DNA from: Lysobacterales bacterium
GTDB taxonomy: Bacteria; Pseudomonadota; Gammaproteobacteria; Xanthomonadales; SZUA-38
Length of the DNA stretch: 64,000 nt
Direction: 5' to 3'
Assembly: GCA_030065125.1 (NCBI GenBank)
Contig: JASJDM010000026.1
Location: 1 to 64,000 of the forward strand
Shown here: positions 8,715-17,027 of the stretch, piece after piece
How positions within the stretch are numbered: position 1 is the stretch's first letter
Layout of the letters: each line of letters starts with the position of its first letter
Notes under the pieces: model-generated
Seen by the model: the letters and a program-made list of their open reading frames with translations, nothing else
What the model was told of the DNA's origin: nothing
The model's database searches: none
Program-made: the position numbers and the translations under genes

Positions 8715-9428
8715 ATGATCACGAGAACTTGCCTGCTGGCATCGCTGCTGCTGGTTTTCAGCTCACAGGACGCATTCGGACAAACTTTCTGGATCGATTC
8801 GTTCGAGACGACCGGTCCCACCCTTGGCGTTGGCGGCACCCGCGCCGTATCAGTTGGCCACGCCAACAGCACTGATGGCACCAACTGTGCGGTCGGCGAC
8901 TACTTTTTCCGGACGACCATGACCGGTGCCGGGGCCCTGGGCAGCGGATTCGATGCGGATTTCAGCGCCGGTGCCGACGGCAGCTTTATCTGGCGGGGCG
9001 AAGACCTGGATGCCTGTATCGTTAACCCGGACACCATCACCTGGACCGGAATCGATATCATGGGCATGACGGGCCTGTTGTTCAGCGGTCGTTTTGCCGC
9101 CCGCGATACCCAGCCGTTTGAAACCACGGACCGCATCACTGTGCAATGGCGAATTGATGCCGGCGCGCTTAACGACGGCCTGCAGTTCGCGCCTGACGGC
9201 TTGGGTAACCTGGCCCTGGACACCAATTTCGACGGCACCGGCGATGGCGCGGCACTGACCACCACCCTGACCGAATTCACCTTCCTGATGGGGGCCACGG
9301 GAGCCAGCCTGGACCTTGTGGTCACCGTCAGTATCGATGCCGGATCCGAAGAGTTCGCGCTGGATCTTTTCCAGGTTGCTGGCAATGGCATGGTGCCGGT
9401 GGAACTGAAGAGTTTCGACATTGAATGA
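8715..9428 (+). CDS. Secreted protein of unknown function
   Basis: 237 residues with a Sec signal peptide (MITRTCLLASLLLVFSS, cleavage likely after DAFG). The mature part starts QTFWIDSFETTG and is acidic, rich in Gly, Asp and Thr, with only two Cys (CAVGD and DACIVNP), suggesting one disulfide in a beta-rich extracellular domain. It ends PVELKSFDIE, a tail of the PVELxSFxIE kind often seen at the end of exported bacterial proteins. The ATG at 8715 follows GGGGGAGA; the in-frame ATG at 8658 would put 19 hydrophilic residues before the signal and is less likely. It lies just upstream of the tandem tail-collar genes. No enzyme motif is visible. Confidence 0.7.
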   Translation: MITRTCLLASLLLVFSSQDAFGQTFWIDSFETTGPTLGVGGTRAVSVGHANSTDGTNCAVGDYFFRTTMTGAGALGSGFDADFSAGADGSFIWRGEDLDACIVNPDTITWTGIDIMGMTGLLFSGRFAARDTQPFETTDRITVQWRIDAGALNDGLQFAPDGLGNLALDTNFDGTGDGAALTTTLTEFTFLMGATGASLDLVVTVSIDAGSEEFALDLFQVAGNGMVPVELKSFDIE

Positions 9429-9468
9429 GCTTAATCCGTAGCGTTATCTGACCGCAGGAGGACTGCAA

Positions 9469-9984
9469 ATGGCTTCGCCTTTCCTCGCCGAGATCGTCAT
9501 GTTCGGGGGCAACTTCAATCCGCGACAGTGGGCCTTTTGCGATGGCCAACTGTTGGCGATTTCCCAAAACCAGGCGTTGTTCTCCCTGCTGGGAACCACC
9601 TATGGTGGTGATGGCCGAACAACGTTTGCCCTGCCGGAAATGCGTGGCCGGGTCGCCATGCACGCCGGTAGCGGACCCGGCCTCACTCCCAGGACCCTGG
9701 GTGAGCGGAGTGGTTCCGAGACCAACACCCTGAATACCAACCAGCTGCCGTCCCACTCCCATCCGCTGGTGAATAACGCCGTCGACGACGATGCCAACAA
9801 TCTAAACGTATCGGGTAATGCCCTGGCCAACGGCGCCTTCTACAGCACCGACACGCCGGACACCAGGTCGCTGCCCGCCGCCACCGGGAACACGGGTGCC
9901 AACCAGGCAGTGAATAATCTCCAGCCGTACACCTGCGTCAACTTCATTATCGCAACCCAGGGGATCTTTCCTTCGCGCAACTAA
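9469..9984 (+). CDS. Phage tail collar-domain protein (microcystin-dependent protein MdpB type), copy 1
   Basis: 171 residues. The N-terminus, FLAEIVMFGGNFNPRQWAFC followed by DGQLLAISQNQALFSLLG and TTYGGDGRTTFALPEMRGR, is the tail-collar domain as found in MdpB-like proteins. It ends in the conserved CVNFIIATQGIFPSRN. The middle (residues about 95-150, Asn- and Thr-rich: NAVDDDANNLNVSGNALANG) is the variable part. In phage this fold sits at the tail tip; the chromosomal MdpB family has no established function and carries no signal peptide, so an export route is not visible. AGGAGG precedes the ATG at ideal distance. It is followed 24 bases later by a near-identical paralogue. No other phage gene is nearby. 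Confidence 0.88.
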   Translation: MASPFLAEIVMFGGNFNPRQWAFCDGQLLAISQNQALFSLLGTTYGGDGRTTFALPEMRGRVAMHAGSGPGLTPRTLGERSGSETNTLNTNQLPSHSHPLVNNAVDDDANNLNVSGNALANGAFYSTDTPDTRSLPAATGNTGANQAVNNLQPYTCVNFIIATQGIFPSRN

Positions 9985-10008
9985 GGCCTCGCTGTCAGGA
10001 GAAAATCA

Positions 10009-10524
10009 ATGGCATCACCGTTTCTTGGGGAAATCGTTATGTTCGGTGGCAATTTTGCGCCCCGAAGCTGGGCACTGTGTGATGGGCAGCTGCTGGCCAT
10101 CAGTTCCAATTCGGCCCTGTTTTCGATCCTGGGGACCACCTATGGGGGAGACGGCCGGACGAGCTTTGGCCTTCCGGAAATGCGCGGCCGGGTGGCCATG
10201 CACGCCGGCAGTGGACCCGGGCTCACCCCAAGGCCTCTGGGCCAGCGCAGTGGTACTGAAACCAATACCTTGAACACCAACCAACTTCCCGCACACTCCC
10301 ATCCGCTGTTGAACAATGCCGTAGACGACGATGCCAATAACTTGAACGTGTCGGGCAATGCCCTGGCCAACGGGGCCTTCTACAGCACCGACACACCGGA
10401 CACCAGGTCGCTGCCTGACGCCACCGGGAACACGGGTGCGAACCAGGCAGTGAATAATCTCCAGCCTTACACCTGCGTCAACTTCATCATCGCGCTCCAA
10501 GGGACCTTTCCATCGCGAAACTGA
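10009..10524 (+). CDS. Phage tail collar-domain protein (MdpB type), copy 2
   Basis: 171 residues, the same length as copy 1 and colinear without gaps. By eye the two differ at about 17 positions, most of them in the first 55 residues. The stretch from NNAVDDDANNLN to NFIIA is almost unchanged, also at the DNA level, including many synonymous sites. That points to a recent tandem duplication or ongoing conversion of the 3' half. The domain content is as for copy 1: collar domain, variable Asn-rich middle, ALQGTFPSRN end. AGGAG precedes the ATG. The GNAT gene follows, an arrangement I recall from other tail-collar loci. Confidence 0.88.
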   Translation: MASPFLGEIVMFGGNFAPRSWALCDGQLLAISSNSALFSILGTTYGGDGRTSFGLPEMRGRVAMHAGSGPGLTPRPLGQRSGTETNTLNTNQLPAHSHPLLNNAVDDDANNLNVSGNALANGAFYSTDTPDTRSLPDATGNTGANQAVNNLQPYTCVNFIIALQGTFPSRN

Positions 10525-10564
10525 TCCGCCGGGAGACTGCGCGTGTACCGTCGCCCGGCTGGCG

Positions 10565-11059
10565 ATGACGGCAACGACCGAAATCCAGTTTCGTCCGATC
10601 GCCGCTGGCGACGGAGAGTTTTTGCTCGAGGTCTACGCCAGCACACGGGACGATGTGGCCGCAGCAATGCTGGACGGGGCGGAGAAGAGCCAGTTCCTGC
10701 AGATGCAGTTCAACGCCCAGCACCAGTATTACCAGGCCACCTTTCCTGACGCCAGGTACCAGATCATCCTGTTCGACGACGTCCCGGTTGGGCGACTATA
10801 CGTGGACCGGCCCGGCAACGAGATCCACGTGATCGATATCGCGCTGCTGCCCCGGTATCGGCGCCAGGGTATCGGCACCCGCCTGATGTCCGACATTCTG
10901 GAAGAAGCCGCCCGCACCCATTTGCCCGTCCGCATCTACGTGGAGCACTACAACTCTGCCCTGTCCTGGTACGAAAAGCTGGGATTCGTGATGGTGGAGG
11001 ACCTCCAGACCCATTATCAGATGCAGTGGCGATCCTCCCCGGCCACAGCATCCGAGTGA
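10565..11059 (+). CDS. GNAT-family N-acetyltransferase
   Basis: 164 residues with the acetyl-CoA-binding fold: beta strands at the N-terminus (IQFRPIAAGDGEFLLEVYAS), IIDIALLP-like strand (HVIDIALLPRYR), motif A RRQGIGTRLMSDILEEA, and the C-terminal VRIYVEHYNSALSWYEKLGF with the Tyr usual for the catalytic acid. The acceptor is unknown. It follows the two tail-collar genes by 40 bases in the same direction, and MdpB-like genes are often followed by a GNAT gene, so a shared substrate or protein acetylation is possible but unproven. An in-frame start is at ATG 10565; no strong ribosome site is seen. Confidence 0.85.
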   Translation: MTATTEIQFRPIAAGDGEFLLEVYASTRDDVAAAMLDGAEKSQFLQMQFNAQHQYYQATFPDARYQIILFDDVPVGRLYVDRPGNEIHVIDIALLPRYRRQGIGTRLMSDILEEAARTHLPVRIYVEHYNSALSWYEKLGFVMVEDLQTHYQMQWRSSPATASE

Positions 11060-11113
11060 AGCGCGACCCTGTCCGGCAGGAATCGCCTGGTGACACAACT
11101 CCGGCCCGGAGGC

Positions 11114-12028
11114 TTAGCGCATGTCTGCGGGGACCGGGTAATCGTCCGTTTCGACCGCCCTGTTGCAGTAGAACGCAGGAATGGGGGGTTCCCAGCGGGC
11201 GACAATGGTGGCCGCCTCTTCGGCGTCGGATCCCAGGTCCACTGGGAGATCGTCCAGCCAGGAAGTGTCGAGGCCGTTATTCCGGGCTCGCCTTGCCACC
11301 AGGGCCATCCAGCGCCGGCGTAATTCAGACCATTCGGGGGATTGTCTGCGGCTCTCGGCAATCCCGGCTACCGGGCGCAGCTCGATATAAACCGTGCGCC
11401 TGACACCTGGGCTGCGTTTCGGCGCGGAGCCGTGCAGGATCATCATGTCCTGGACCAGGATGTCGCCGGCACAGGCAGGCTGTTCGACTACACCCGGTAC
11501 ATCCCAGCCGTGCGCCTCGGACAAGGCACAGATGTCTTTCAGATCGTGCTGGCTGCCCGGGACGTACTTGAGACAGCCGTCGTCGCCGGCCGCGTCATCG
11601 AGGTAGACGCCAACGTTGAGGTAAGGGTACCCGCGCGGGTGTGTGGCACCCTGGTGCCAGGCAATGACAGGATGCGGATGCTGGTGTTTGTAGAGGATAT
11701 CCAGCTGCAGCGGCACCACACCGGGGCCGCACAGGTCCCGTGCAACCGCCAGCATCGCCGGGCAGGCCAGCAATTCCAGCACGGCATCGGGGTCTTCCCC
11801 GAGAATGTCATCGAATCGCATCAACCGCGGACCGACCGGGTCCTCAATAACACAGGCGCCGTGGATTCGCTCCGTCCGGGCATGAGCCTGCAGTGCACGG
11901 CTTTCCAGCGTTTCCGCAAGTTCCCGCCAGCGACGCAGCAGTTCAGGGGGTAGTGCGTTGGGCAGCCGCGTATAACCGTCTTGCAGTGAAGCGGCCTTTT
12001 GCGCGTCGCTGATGTGGTATTTTTGCAA
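11114..12028 (-). CDS. PhyH-type non-heme iron/2-oxoglutarate enzyme with HxG in place of HxD (halogenase-like)
   Basis: 304 residues of the phytanoyl-CoA dioxygenase fold. The usual iron motif HxD should occur in the segment that reads AWHQGATHPRGYPYLNVGVY; here it is H125-Q-G127. The remaining parts are intact: DDAAGDDGCLKYVPGSQH, the distal iron ligand H199 in MILHGSAPKRSPG, and the 2-oxoglutarate-binding Arg in GVRRTVYIELRP. Loss of the carboxylate ligand (HxD to HxA or HxG) is the hallmark of Fe/2OG halogenases such as SyrB2 and WelO5, where chloride takes the free site. An inactive or redirected oxygenase is the alternative. The start is TTG at 12028; no ATG lies nearby in frame. Convergent with GNAT and divergent from the DUF1592 gene. 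Confidence 0.8.
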   Translation of the reverse strand: MQKYHISDAQKAASLQDGYTRLPNALPPELLRRWRELAETLESRALQAHARTERIHGACVIEDPVGPRLMRFDDILGEDPDAVLELLACPAMLAVARDLCGPGVVPLQLDILYKHQHPHPVIAWHQGATHPRGYPYLNVGVYLDDAAGDDGCLKYVPGSQHDLKDICALSEAHGWDVPGVVEQPACAGDILVQDMMILHGSAPKRSPGVRRTVYIELRPVAGIAESRRQSPEWSELRRRWMALVARRARNNGLDTSWLDDLPVDLGSDAEEAATIVARWEPPIPAFYCNRAVETDDYPVPADMR

Positions 12029-12155
12029 GGGGTCAGTTCCAGTTGGCCATGGTCCAGGAATTATAGCCTTGCGGTAACCTTTTCTTGCCTCACATGGGGA
12101 GGAACATTTGTCTGATCATTGGCCCAGTCGGCCAGCTGTGTATTCTGTGTAGGTC

Positions 12156-14192
12156 GTGAGACTCCTCGATCGATCAGCTGGAAAGAGCGCCGGACGCCGT
12201 CCCGGACTTTCGGTGCTCATGCTGGCCTGCCTGTTTGCTGTTCAAGGTCTCGGCACGACACTATCCCCGCACGCGCCCGTTGGCGACTCCGACCCCACTG
12301 TCGGGGAATTTTTCTCGGTTTACTGCCGCGACTGCCACGGTGCGGTTGCACAGGGCGGCGGTCTGAACCTGCAGGACATTGACCTGACCCGTGTCGATCC
12401 CGAGGCGCTGGAGCAGTGGCGCATGATTGATCACCGGCTGCGTTTTCACGACATGCCTCCGGCCGGCGCCAGGCAACCCCAGGCCGCTGAGCGCCAGGCA
12501 GTGCTTGCCTGGATCCGCGCCGGCTTGCTGGCAACCCAGCGTCCCGGTACGCCAATGGACAGCAACCGGCTGCTGCCGGAATACGGCAACCATGTTGATC
12601 ATGACGCGCTGTTCAACGAGCCCGCCGGCCCGGTAATCCCCGCCCCGGCGGGCTTGTGGCGCATACGGCCCGGAATATACAGCGCTGAGGCCGGACGAAA
12701 CGCCGACACCGGTTCGCTGTCCCAGCCCTTCACCCTGCACGGCAAACCCGGACTGCAGGACTATGCCCCGCTGTATTTTGTCGACGAACCGGCCGCTGAT
12801 CAGTTGTTGCACAACGCTGGGCGGTTGGTGTCGGCGCAGTCCGCCGATCAACGGTATGGCCCTGTTTTCCAGGCGCTGCAGCCGGATCGAGTTCCTGACC
12901 GCGACCTTAGGAACCGGGCGCTTGTCAGCCAGTTTCAGCTGGCGCTACGTCGCGCTCCCGGGCAGGAAGAGGCCCAGCGGTATCTCTCGCTTTGGCAGCG
13001 CAACGTTGCCACCAGCGGGCACCCGGTGGGTTCCAGCGCGACGCTGATGGCTGTGCTGTTGCATCACGAGACGCTGTTTCGCAGCGAACTGGGCACGGGC
13101 GAGCCGGATGCCCTGGGTCGCCTGCGGCTGTCCCAACACGAAATCGCCCGCGGGATCACCTACGCACTGCGCGACGAGTTCGAGCCGGTGATCTGGGAGG
13201 CGGCCGGGCAGGGCAAGCTGGCGACAAAATCACAGATCGCGGAACACCTTGAACGGCTGCTCAGCGCGCCGGATCGGAAAAACCCCAGGTTGCTGCAGTT
13301 CTTTCGCGAGTATTTCGACTACGCCAGGGCCCTGACCGTCTTCAAGGATGCACCGGCCCGCGGCAGCCACGATGCGGCAATGCTGGTAAACGACCTGGAG
13401 GCCCTGATTGGATACATTCTGGCGAGTGACCGGCAGGTCTTGCGCAGTCTGCTGACTACCGACCAGGCTTTCGTCAACTGGCATGTGGACGAGGATGGGA
13501 AAACAGCGGTTCCTGCTCGCAGGGAAATTGGTGTCGAGACCGTGTATGGACTGTCGCCCGACTGGAAGTGGACGGACATCCAGCCCATCACACTGCCGCG
13601 CGGCCATCGCGCCGGCGTGCTGACCCATCCCGCCTGGCTTGTAGCCTGGTCGGGGAACTTCGACAACGACCCGGTGCGGCGGGGGTGGTGGATTCGTTCA
13701 CGGTTGCTGGGGGGCTCGGTGCCTGCCGTTCCCGTCGGGGTAGACGCCCGGATTCCCGAAACCGAAGAGCAGACCCTGCGCGAGCGCGTGGAATCGGTAA
13801 CCCGGGATCCCGCCTGCTGGCGCTGTCACGTCAGGATGAACCCGCTGGGCCTGCCGTTCGAGCAGTACACGCATTACGGCTATTTCCGGGAGCGGGAGAT
13901 TGGCAGGGCGGTGGACGCCAGCGGCATCATCGACCGCACGGGCGACCCACGGCTCGACGGTATCAAGGTCCAGGATCCCATGTCGATGGTCAGGGCTCTG
14001 GCCCGGTCCGAACGGGTCGAACAGGTATTCGTGCGGCACGTTTTCCGCTACTTTCTTGGCCGCAACGAAACCCTGGGCGATGCGGCCACCCTGCAGCAGG
14101 CCTGGCGGGATTACCGCGATAGTGGAGGCAGCTTCAAGTCGCTGGTTAAAAGCCTGCTGACCTCCGACTCTTTCCTGTACAGAACCTCATGA
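12156..14192 (+). CDS. DUF1592/DUF1588/DUF1585 protein with c-type heme motifs (PSD1-like)
   Basis: 678 residues. A basic N-terminus and hydrophobic segment (LSVLMLACLFAVQGLG) form a signal peptide. A CxxCH heme site follows at about residue 57 (YCRDCHG) with a downstream MPP Met-containing loop (HDMPPAG), so the N-terminus is a small cytochrome c. The middle is DUF1592-like (ARGITYALRDEFEP), then DUF1588 with a second CxxCH (CWRCHVRMNPLG, about residue 554) and DUF1585 at the end (SLVKSLLTSDSFLYR). Such proteins are common in Planctomycetes and Myxococcota and pair with DUF1552 proteins; the function is unknown, presumed periplasmic electron transfer. The start is GTG at 12156. Its stop overlaps the next start (ATGA). 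Confidence 0.88.
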   Translation: MRLLDRSAGKSAGRRPGLSVLMLACLFAVQGLGTTLSPHAPVGDSDPTVGEFFSVYCRDCHGAVAQGGGLNLQDIDLTRVDPEALEQWRMIDHRLRFHDMPPAGARQPQAAERQAVLAWIRAGLLATQRPGTPMDSNRLLPEYGNHVDHDALFNEPAGPVIPAPAGLWRIRPGIYSAEAGRNADTGSLSQPFTLHGKPGLQDYAPLYFVDEPAADQLLHNAGRLVSAQSADQRYGPVFQALQPDRVPDRDLRNRALVSQFQLALRRAPGQEEAQRYLSLWQRNVATSGHPVGSSATLMAVLLHHETLFRSELGTGEPDALGRLRLSQHEIARGITYALRDEFEPVIWEAAGQGKLATKSQIAEHLERLLSAPDRKNPRLLQFFREYFDYARALTVFKDAPARGSHDAAMLVNDLEALIGYILASDRQVLRSLLTTDQAFVNWHVDEDGKTAVPARREIGVETVYGLSPDWKWTDIQPITLPRGHRAGVLTHPAWLVAWSGNFDNDPVRRGWWIRSRLLGGSVPAVPVGVDARIPETEEQTLRERVESVTRDPACWRCHVRMNPLGLPFEQYTHYGYFREREIGRAVDASGIIDRTGDPRLDGIKVQDPMSMVRALARSERVEQVFVRHVFRYFLGRNETLGDAATLQQAWRDYRDSGGSFKSLVKSLLTSDSFLYRTS

Positions 14193-15568
14193 CGACCCGG
14201 CGTTCATTCCTGGCCACGATGGCTGCCCTCGGTGGTGGGCTGTCGCCGCTGGGGCGATGCCTGGGTGCGGCCGCGCGGCAGTCGGAGGCGGGACGGCGCC
14301 CCATGCGATTCGTATTCTTTCTGCAGGGCAATGGTTTTTATCCTGACGAGATTCAGCCCGAGGGCATCGCGCTGCCGCTCGAGCCGACAGCGCTGGAGGA
14401 TCGCGCGCTGGCGGGACATACGCTGCCCAGGGCCATCGACCCGCTGACGCCGTATATAGACAGGATGGCGATGGTGCACGGTCTGTCCGGGCGGGTTACC
14501 GGGCCACCGCCGCACTCGGCCGATTTTGGCGCGCTGGGCTGTTATCCCCAGCGCAAGGGAGCCTTTGCCGAAACCGTTGACGCTGCGCTGGCAAAGGCGT
14601 TTCCAGGGATTTTCGAGCACGTCGGGCTGGGCATCTGTGATATTCCCGACGCCTCGGTGATCTACAACGTGTCGGCCAGGGGCCCCGGGAAATACCTGCC
14701 TACCCAGTGTCAGCCTTTATTGGCCTACCAGCGCCTGTTCGCCAGTATCGCCAATCCCGGGGCGCGGGCGGCATTCGATGCAAAAACCAATATCCTGGAT
14801 TTTCTCGCCCAGGACGTCCGGCGCCTCAGCACACAACTCAATGCCGCGGAGAAGGCCAAGCTGGACTATTACCTGCAGGCGCTGGAAACCATGGGCCACC
14901 GCCAGGACCGTCTTGCCGCGGCGGTGGTGGCGGCTGCCGGGCAACGGCGAATTCCCGTTTCCGAGAGCCTGCCCCCAGGTACCGGGGGCTTCAAGCATCT
15001 GCAGGCCCAGTTCAGCATCGCAGCCGGCGCGCTGATCGCCGGTCTCACCAACGTGGTCACGGTATCCTCCGGCGGCGGTCTCGGATTCACAGGTATCCAG
15101 GTGGACGGTGCCGAGCTGGGTTTTGCGCCCGGCGCCATCAACCTGCATGGCGTCGGCCACGGCACCGGTTTTTGCGGACAGGACTGGAAAACCCTGCATA
15201 TCGCCCTTCATCATCACAACGCCCAGGCCCTGGCCGGCTTCCTGCAACAGCTTCACGCGGTCCCCGAAGGGGACGGCACCATGCTGGACAACACCCTGGT
15301 GATTTACATGAGCGACATGGCGGAGAAGCACCATCCTCGCTGCTTCGAGTGGCCTTTCATCCTCATCGGCGACCTCGGCGGGCGCCTGAAAACGCGGGGC
15401 CGCTACCTGCGATACCCCTGGTACCGGAAGTCAGGCCACCGCACCATGGCCAACCTGTATACCACGCTGCTCCACGCCGCGGGTGCGCCCCGGGATCGCT
15501 TCGGGCTCGCGGACACCTCGCTGGCCGACTTTGACCAGGACGGTCCACTGCAAGAGCTGCTGGTCTGA
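14189..15568 (+). CDS. DUF1552 protein with Tat signal
   Basis: 459 residues starting with a twin-arginine signal (MTTRRSFLATMAALGGG). The body matches the DUF1552 family, an alkaline-phosphatase/sulfatase-like fold related to DUF1501: RFVFFLQGNGFYPDEI, MAMVHGLSGRV, HSADFGALGCY, GGFKHLQAQFSIAAGALIA, TVSSGGGLGFTG, LDNTLVIYMSDMAEKHHP, and MANLYTTLLHAAG. The VIYMSD and HHP regions are likely metal-binding. The reaction is not known. It overlaps the DUF1592 gene by 4 bases (ATGA), so the two are translationally coupled, as is usual for this pair. It uses Tat while its partner has a Sec signal, consistent with cofactor loading before export. Confidence 0.88.
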   Translation: MTTRRSFLATMAALGGGLSPLGRCLGAAARQSEAGRRPMRFVFFLQGNGFYPDEIQPEGIALPLEPTALEDRALAGHTLPRAIDPLTPYIDRMAMVHGLSGRVTGPPPHSADFGALGCYPQRKGAFAETVDAALAKAFPGIFEHVGLGICDIPDASVIYNVSARGPGKYLPTQCQPLLAYQRLFASIANPGARAAFDAKTNILDFLAQDVRRLSTQLNAAEKAKLDYYLQALETMGHRQDRLAAAVVAAAGQRRIPVSESLPPGTGGFKHLQAQFSIAAGALIAGLTNVVTVSSGGGLGFTGIQVDGAELGFAPGAINLHGVGHGTGFCGQDWKTLHIALHHHNAQALAGFLQQLHAVPEGDGTMLDNTLVIYMSDMAEKHHPRCFEWPFILIGDLGGRLKTRGRYLRYPWYRKSGHRTMANLYTTLLHAAGAPRDRFGLADTSLADFDQDGPLQELLV

Positions 15569-15574
15569 ATCGTC

Positions 15575-16990
15575 GTGGTGCGCACTGTTCTTCTGATCCT
15601 GCTGTTGACCATCAGTCTGTCCGCTTCGGCCGCCAGTATTCACGGCTCGGCCCTGCTGGTGTTTAACCATGATTACGGGGGCGCCGGAGACCCAGCGGCG
15701 GCCCGCTCACAGGTCGAGTCCCTGGCCGAGGAACTGGCCGCCCTGGGGTTTACCACGACCCTCAAGGAAAACGTGCCACAGGGCGAGCTGCGATTCACCA
15801 TCGAGGATTTCGCCCGGCGGGTGCCGACCCATGGCATTGCGCTGGTTTACTTTCGCGGTCGAATGGGGGTGGCGGATGGAGGCGTGAACCTGCTGCCGGC
15901 AATCAACCGGTCAAAGGCCGTGACCTATCCTGAAACCGGCCGGGCGTCGATTCAGCCCCTGCTGGGCGCGTTCGCCGACCAGTCGGGCGCGTCGCTGTCC
16001 ATTGTGATGCTGGAGGGCGCTGTTGCCGACAATTGGCGGTCTGGCCTGGCTGCGTTGGCGGTCCCGCACAAGGTATTCCTGGCCCAGGCTCAACAGGGCC
16101 TGGCCGAAGGGTTGGCAGCTGGGCTGGAAGAGGGTGGAATGGACCTGCCGACGGCCATCCACGCGGCCGCCATAGCTGCGGGTGGGTGGTTGACGGAGCC
16201 ATGGCCAGTCTCCATGCCGGGGACTATCCGCCCCACCTCTCCAGGGATTGCCGCAGGTCAGCTTGCTGGCGACCCTTGGGTGAGCCCACTGGGTTCGGTG
16301 ATGTTATGGTGTCCGCCGCGGCCGCGAGCCAACGGCAAAGGCAGTCTTTCCGGATTCTGGCTGGGCAAATATGAAGTGACCCGGCGCGAATTCGACCTGG
16401 TCACGCCGAAGATGCCAAAGGTGGGCCAGGCTTCGCGGCCCAATGATCCCCGGGACGGGATTCGCTACAACGATATCCTGCTGTTCATCACCGAGTTGAA
16501 TCGGCAGGAGCGCTTTTTTGGGCGACTGCCCCAAGGCTGGGAATACGCCCTGCCGACCAGCGAAGAGTGGGAATACGCGAGCCGCGCCGGCAGCAACGGG
16601 CGCTTCTATTTCGGTGGTGATATCGGCTCGTTGCCCCAGCATGCCAATTTTGCCGACCGCAGCCTGCTGCTGACTGGCGAGCATTACTATCTCTACGCCG
16701 AACGCAGCTTCGATGACGGCCACGCCAGGTCCGCACCGGTTGGCAGCTACCAGTCCAGCCCGTGGGGGTTTCATGACCTGTATGGCAATCTCTGGGAGTG
16801 GACGGCCAGCGACGGTGAACTGCAGTCCCCCGTGGCGCGGGGTTGCAGTTGGGTCAGTCCGGCTGAATATTGTGGCGCCGGTTTCGTGCAGCGCTTCCCC
16901 CGGGAAACCGAGAGAGATTTCATCGGCTTTCGCCTGGCGCTGCGCAAACAACGGGAGCATTCGGAACCGACCCGGCGGCAGGATGACTGA
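15575..16990 (+). CDS. Secreted protein: degenerate caspase-like domain fused to FGE-sulfatase (SUMF1) domain
   Basis: 471 residues. A signal peptide (MVRTVLLILLLTISLSASA) is followed by a caspase/peptidase C14-like domain, about residues 22-190: ALLVFNHDYGGAGDPAAARS, LAEELAALGFTTTL, ALVYFRGRMGVADGGVNLLP. The His of the YAGHG motif is replaced (FRGRM) and the DACR-like Cys site reads MLEGAVADN, so it should not be a protease. From about 235 a formylglycine-generating-enzyme-like domain follows: LGKYEVTRREFD, LPTSEEWEYASRAG, PWGFHDLYGNLWEWT and FIGFRLALR. Such domains also act as generic binding or sensory modules. Start GTG at 15575, 6 bases after the DUF1552 stop, so in the same operon. Confidence 0.82.
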   Translation: MVRTVLLILLLTISLSASAASIHGSALLVFNHDYGGAGDPAAARSQVESLAEELAALGFTTTLKENVPQGELRFTIEDFARRVPTHGIALVYFRGRMGVADGGVNLLPAINRSKAVTYPETGRASIQPLLGAFADQSGASLSIVMLEGAVADNWRSGLAALAVPHKVFLAQAQQGLAEGLAAGLEEGGMDLPTAIHAAAIAAGGWLTEPWPVSMPGTIRPTSPGIAAGQLAGDPWVSPLGSVMLWCPPRPRANGKGSLSGFWLGKYEVTRREFDLVTPKMPKVGQASRPNDPRDGIRYNDILLFITELNRQERFFGRLPQGWEYALPTSEEWEYASRAGSNGRFYFGGDIGSLPQHANFADRSLLLTGEHYYLYAERSFDDGHARSAPVGSYQSSPWGFHDLYGNLWEWTASDGELQSPVARGCSWVSPAEYCGAGFVQRFPRETERDFIGFRLALRKQREHSEPTRRQDD

Positions 16991-17027
16991 CCGGCCACCG
17001 GATCTGACCTGGCAACCATAGGAGCCA

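Noticed and set aside
9469..10524. Prophage, from two tail-collar proteins
   Set aside because: No terminase, capsid, tail tube, lysis or integrase gene nearby; MdpB-type proteins are common as chromosomal genes.
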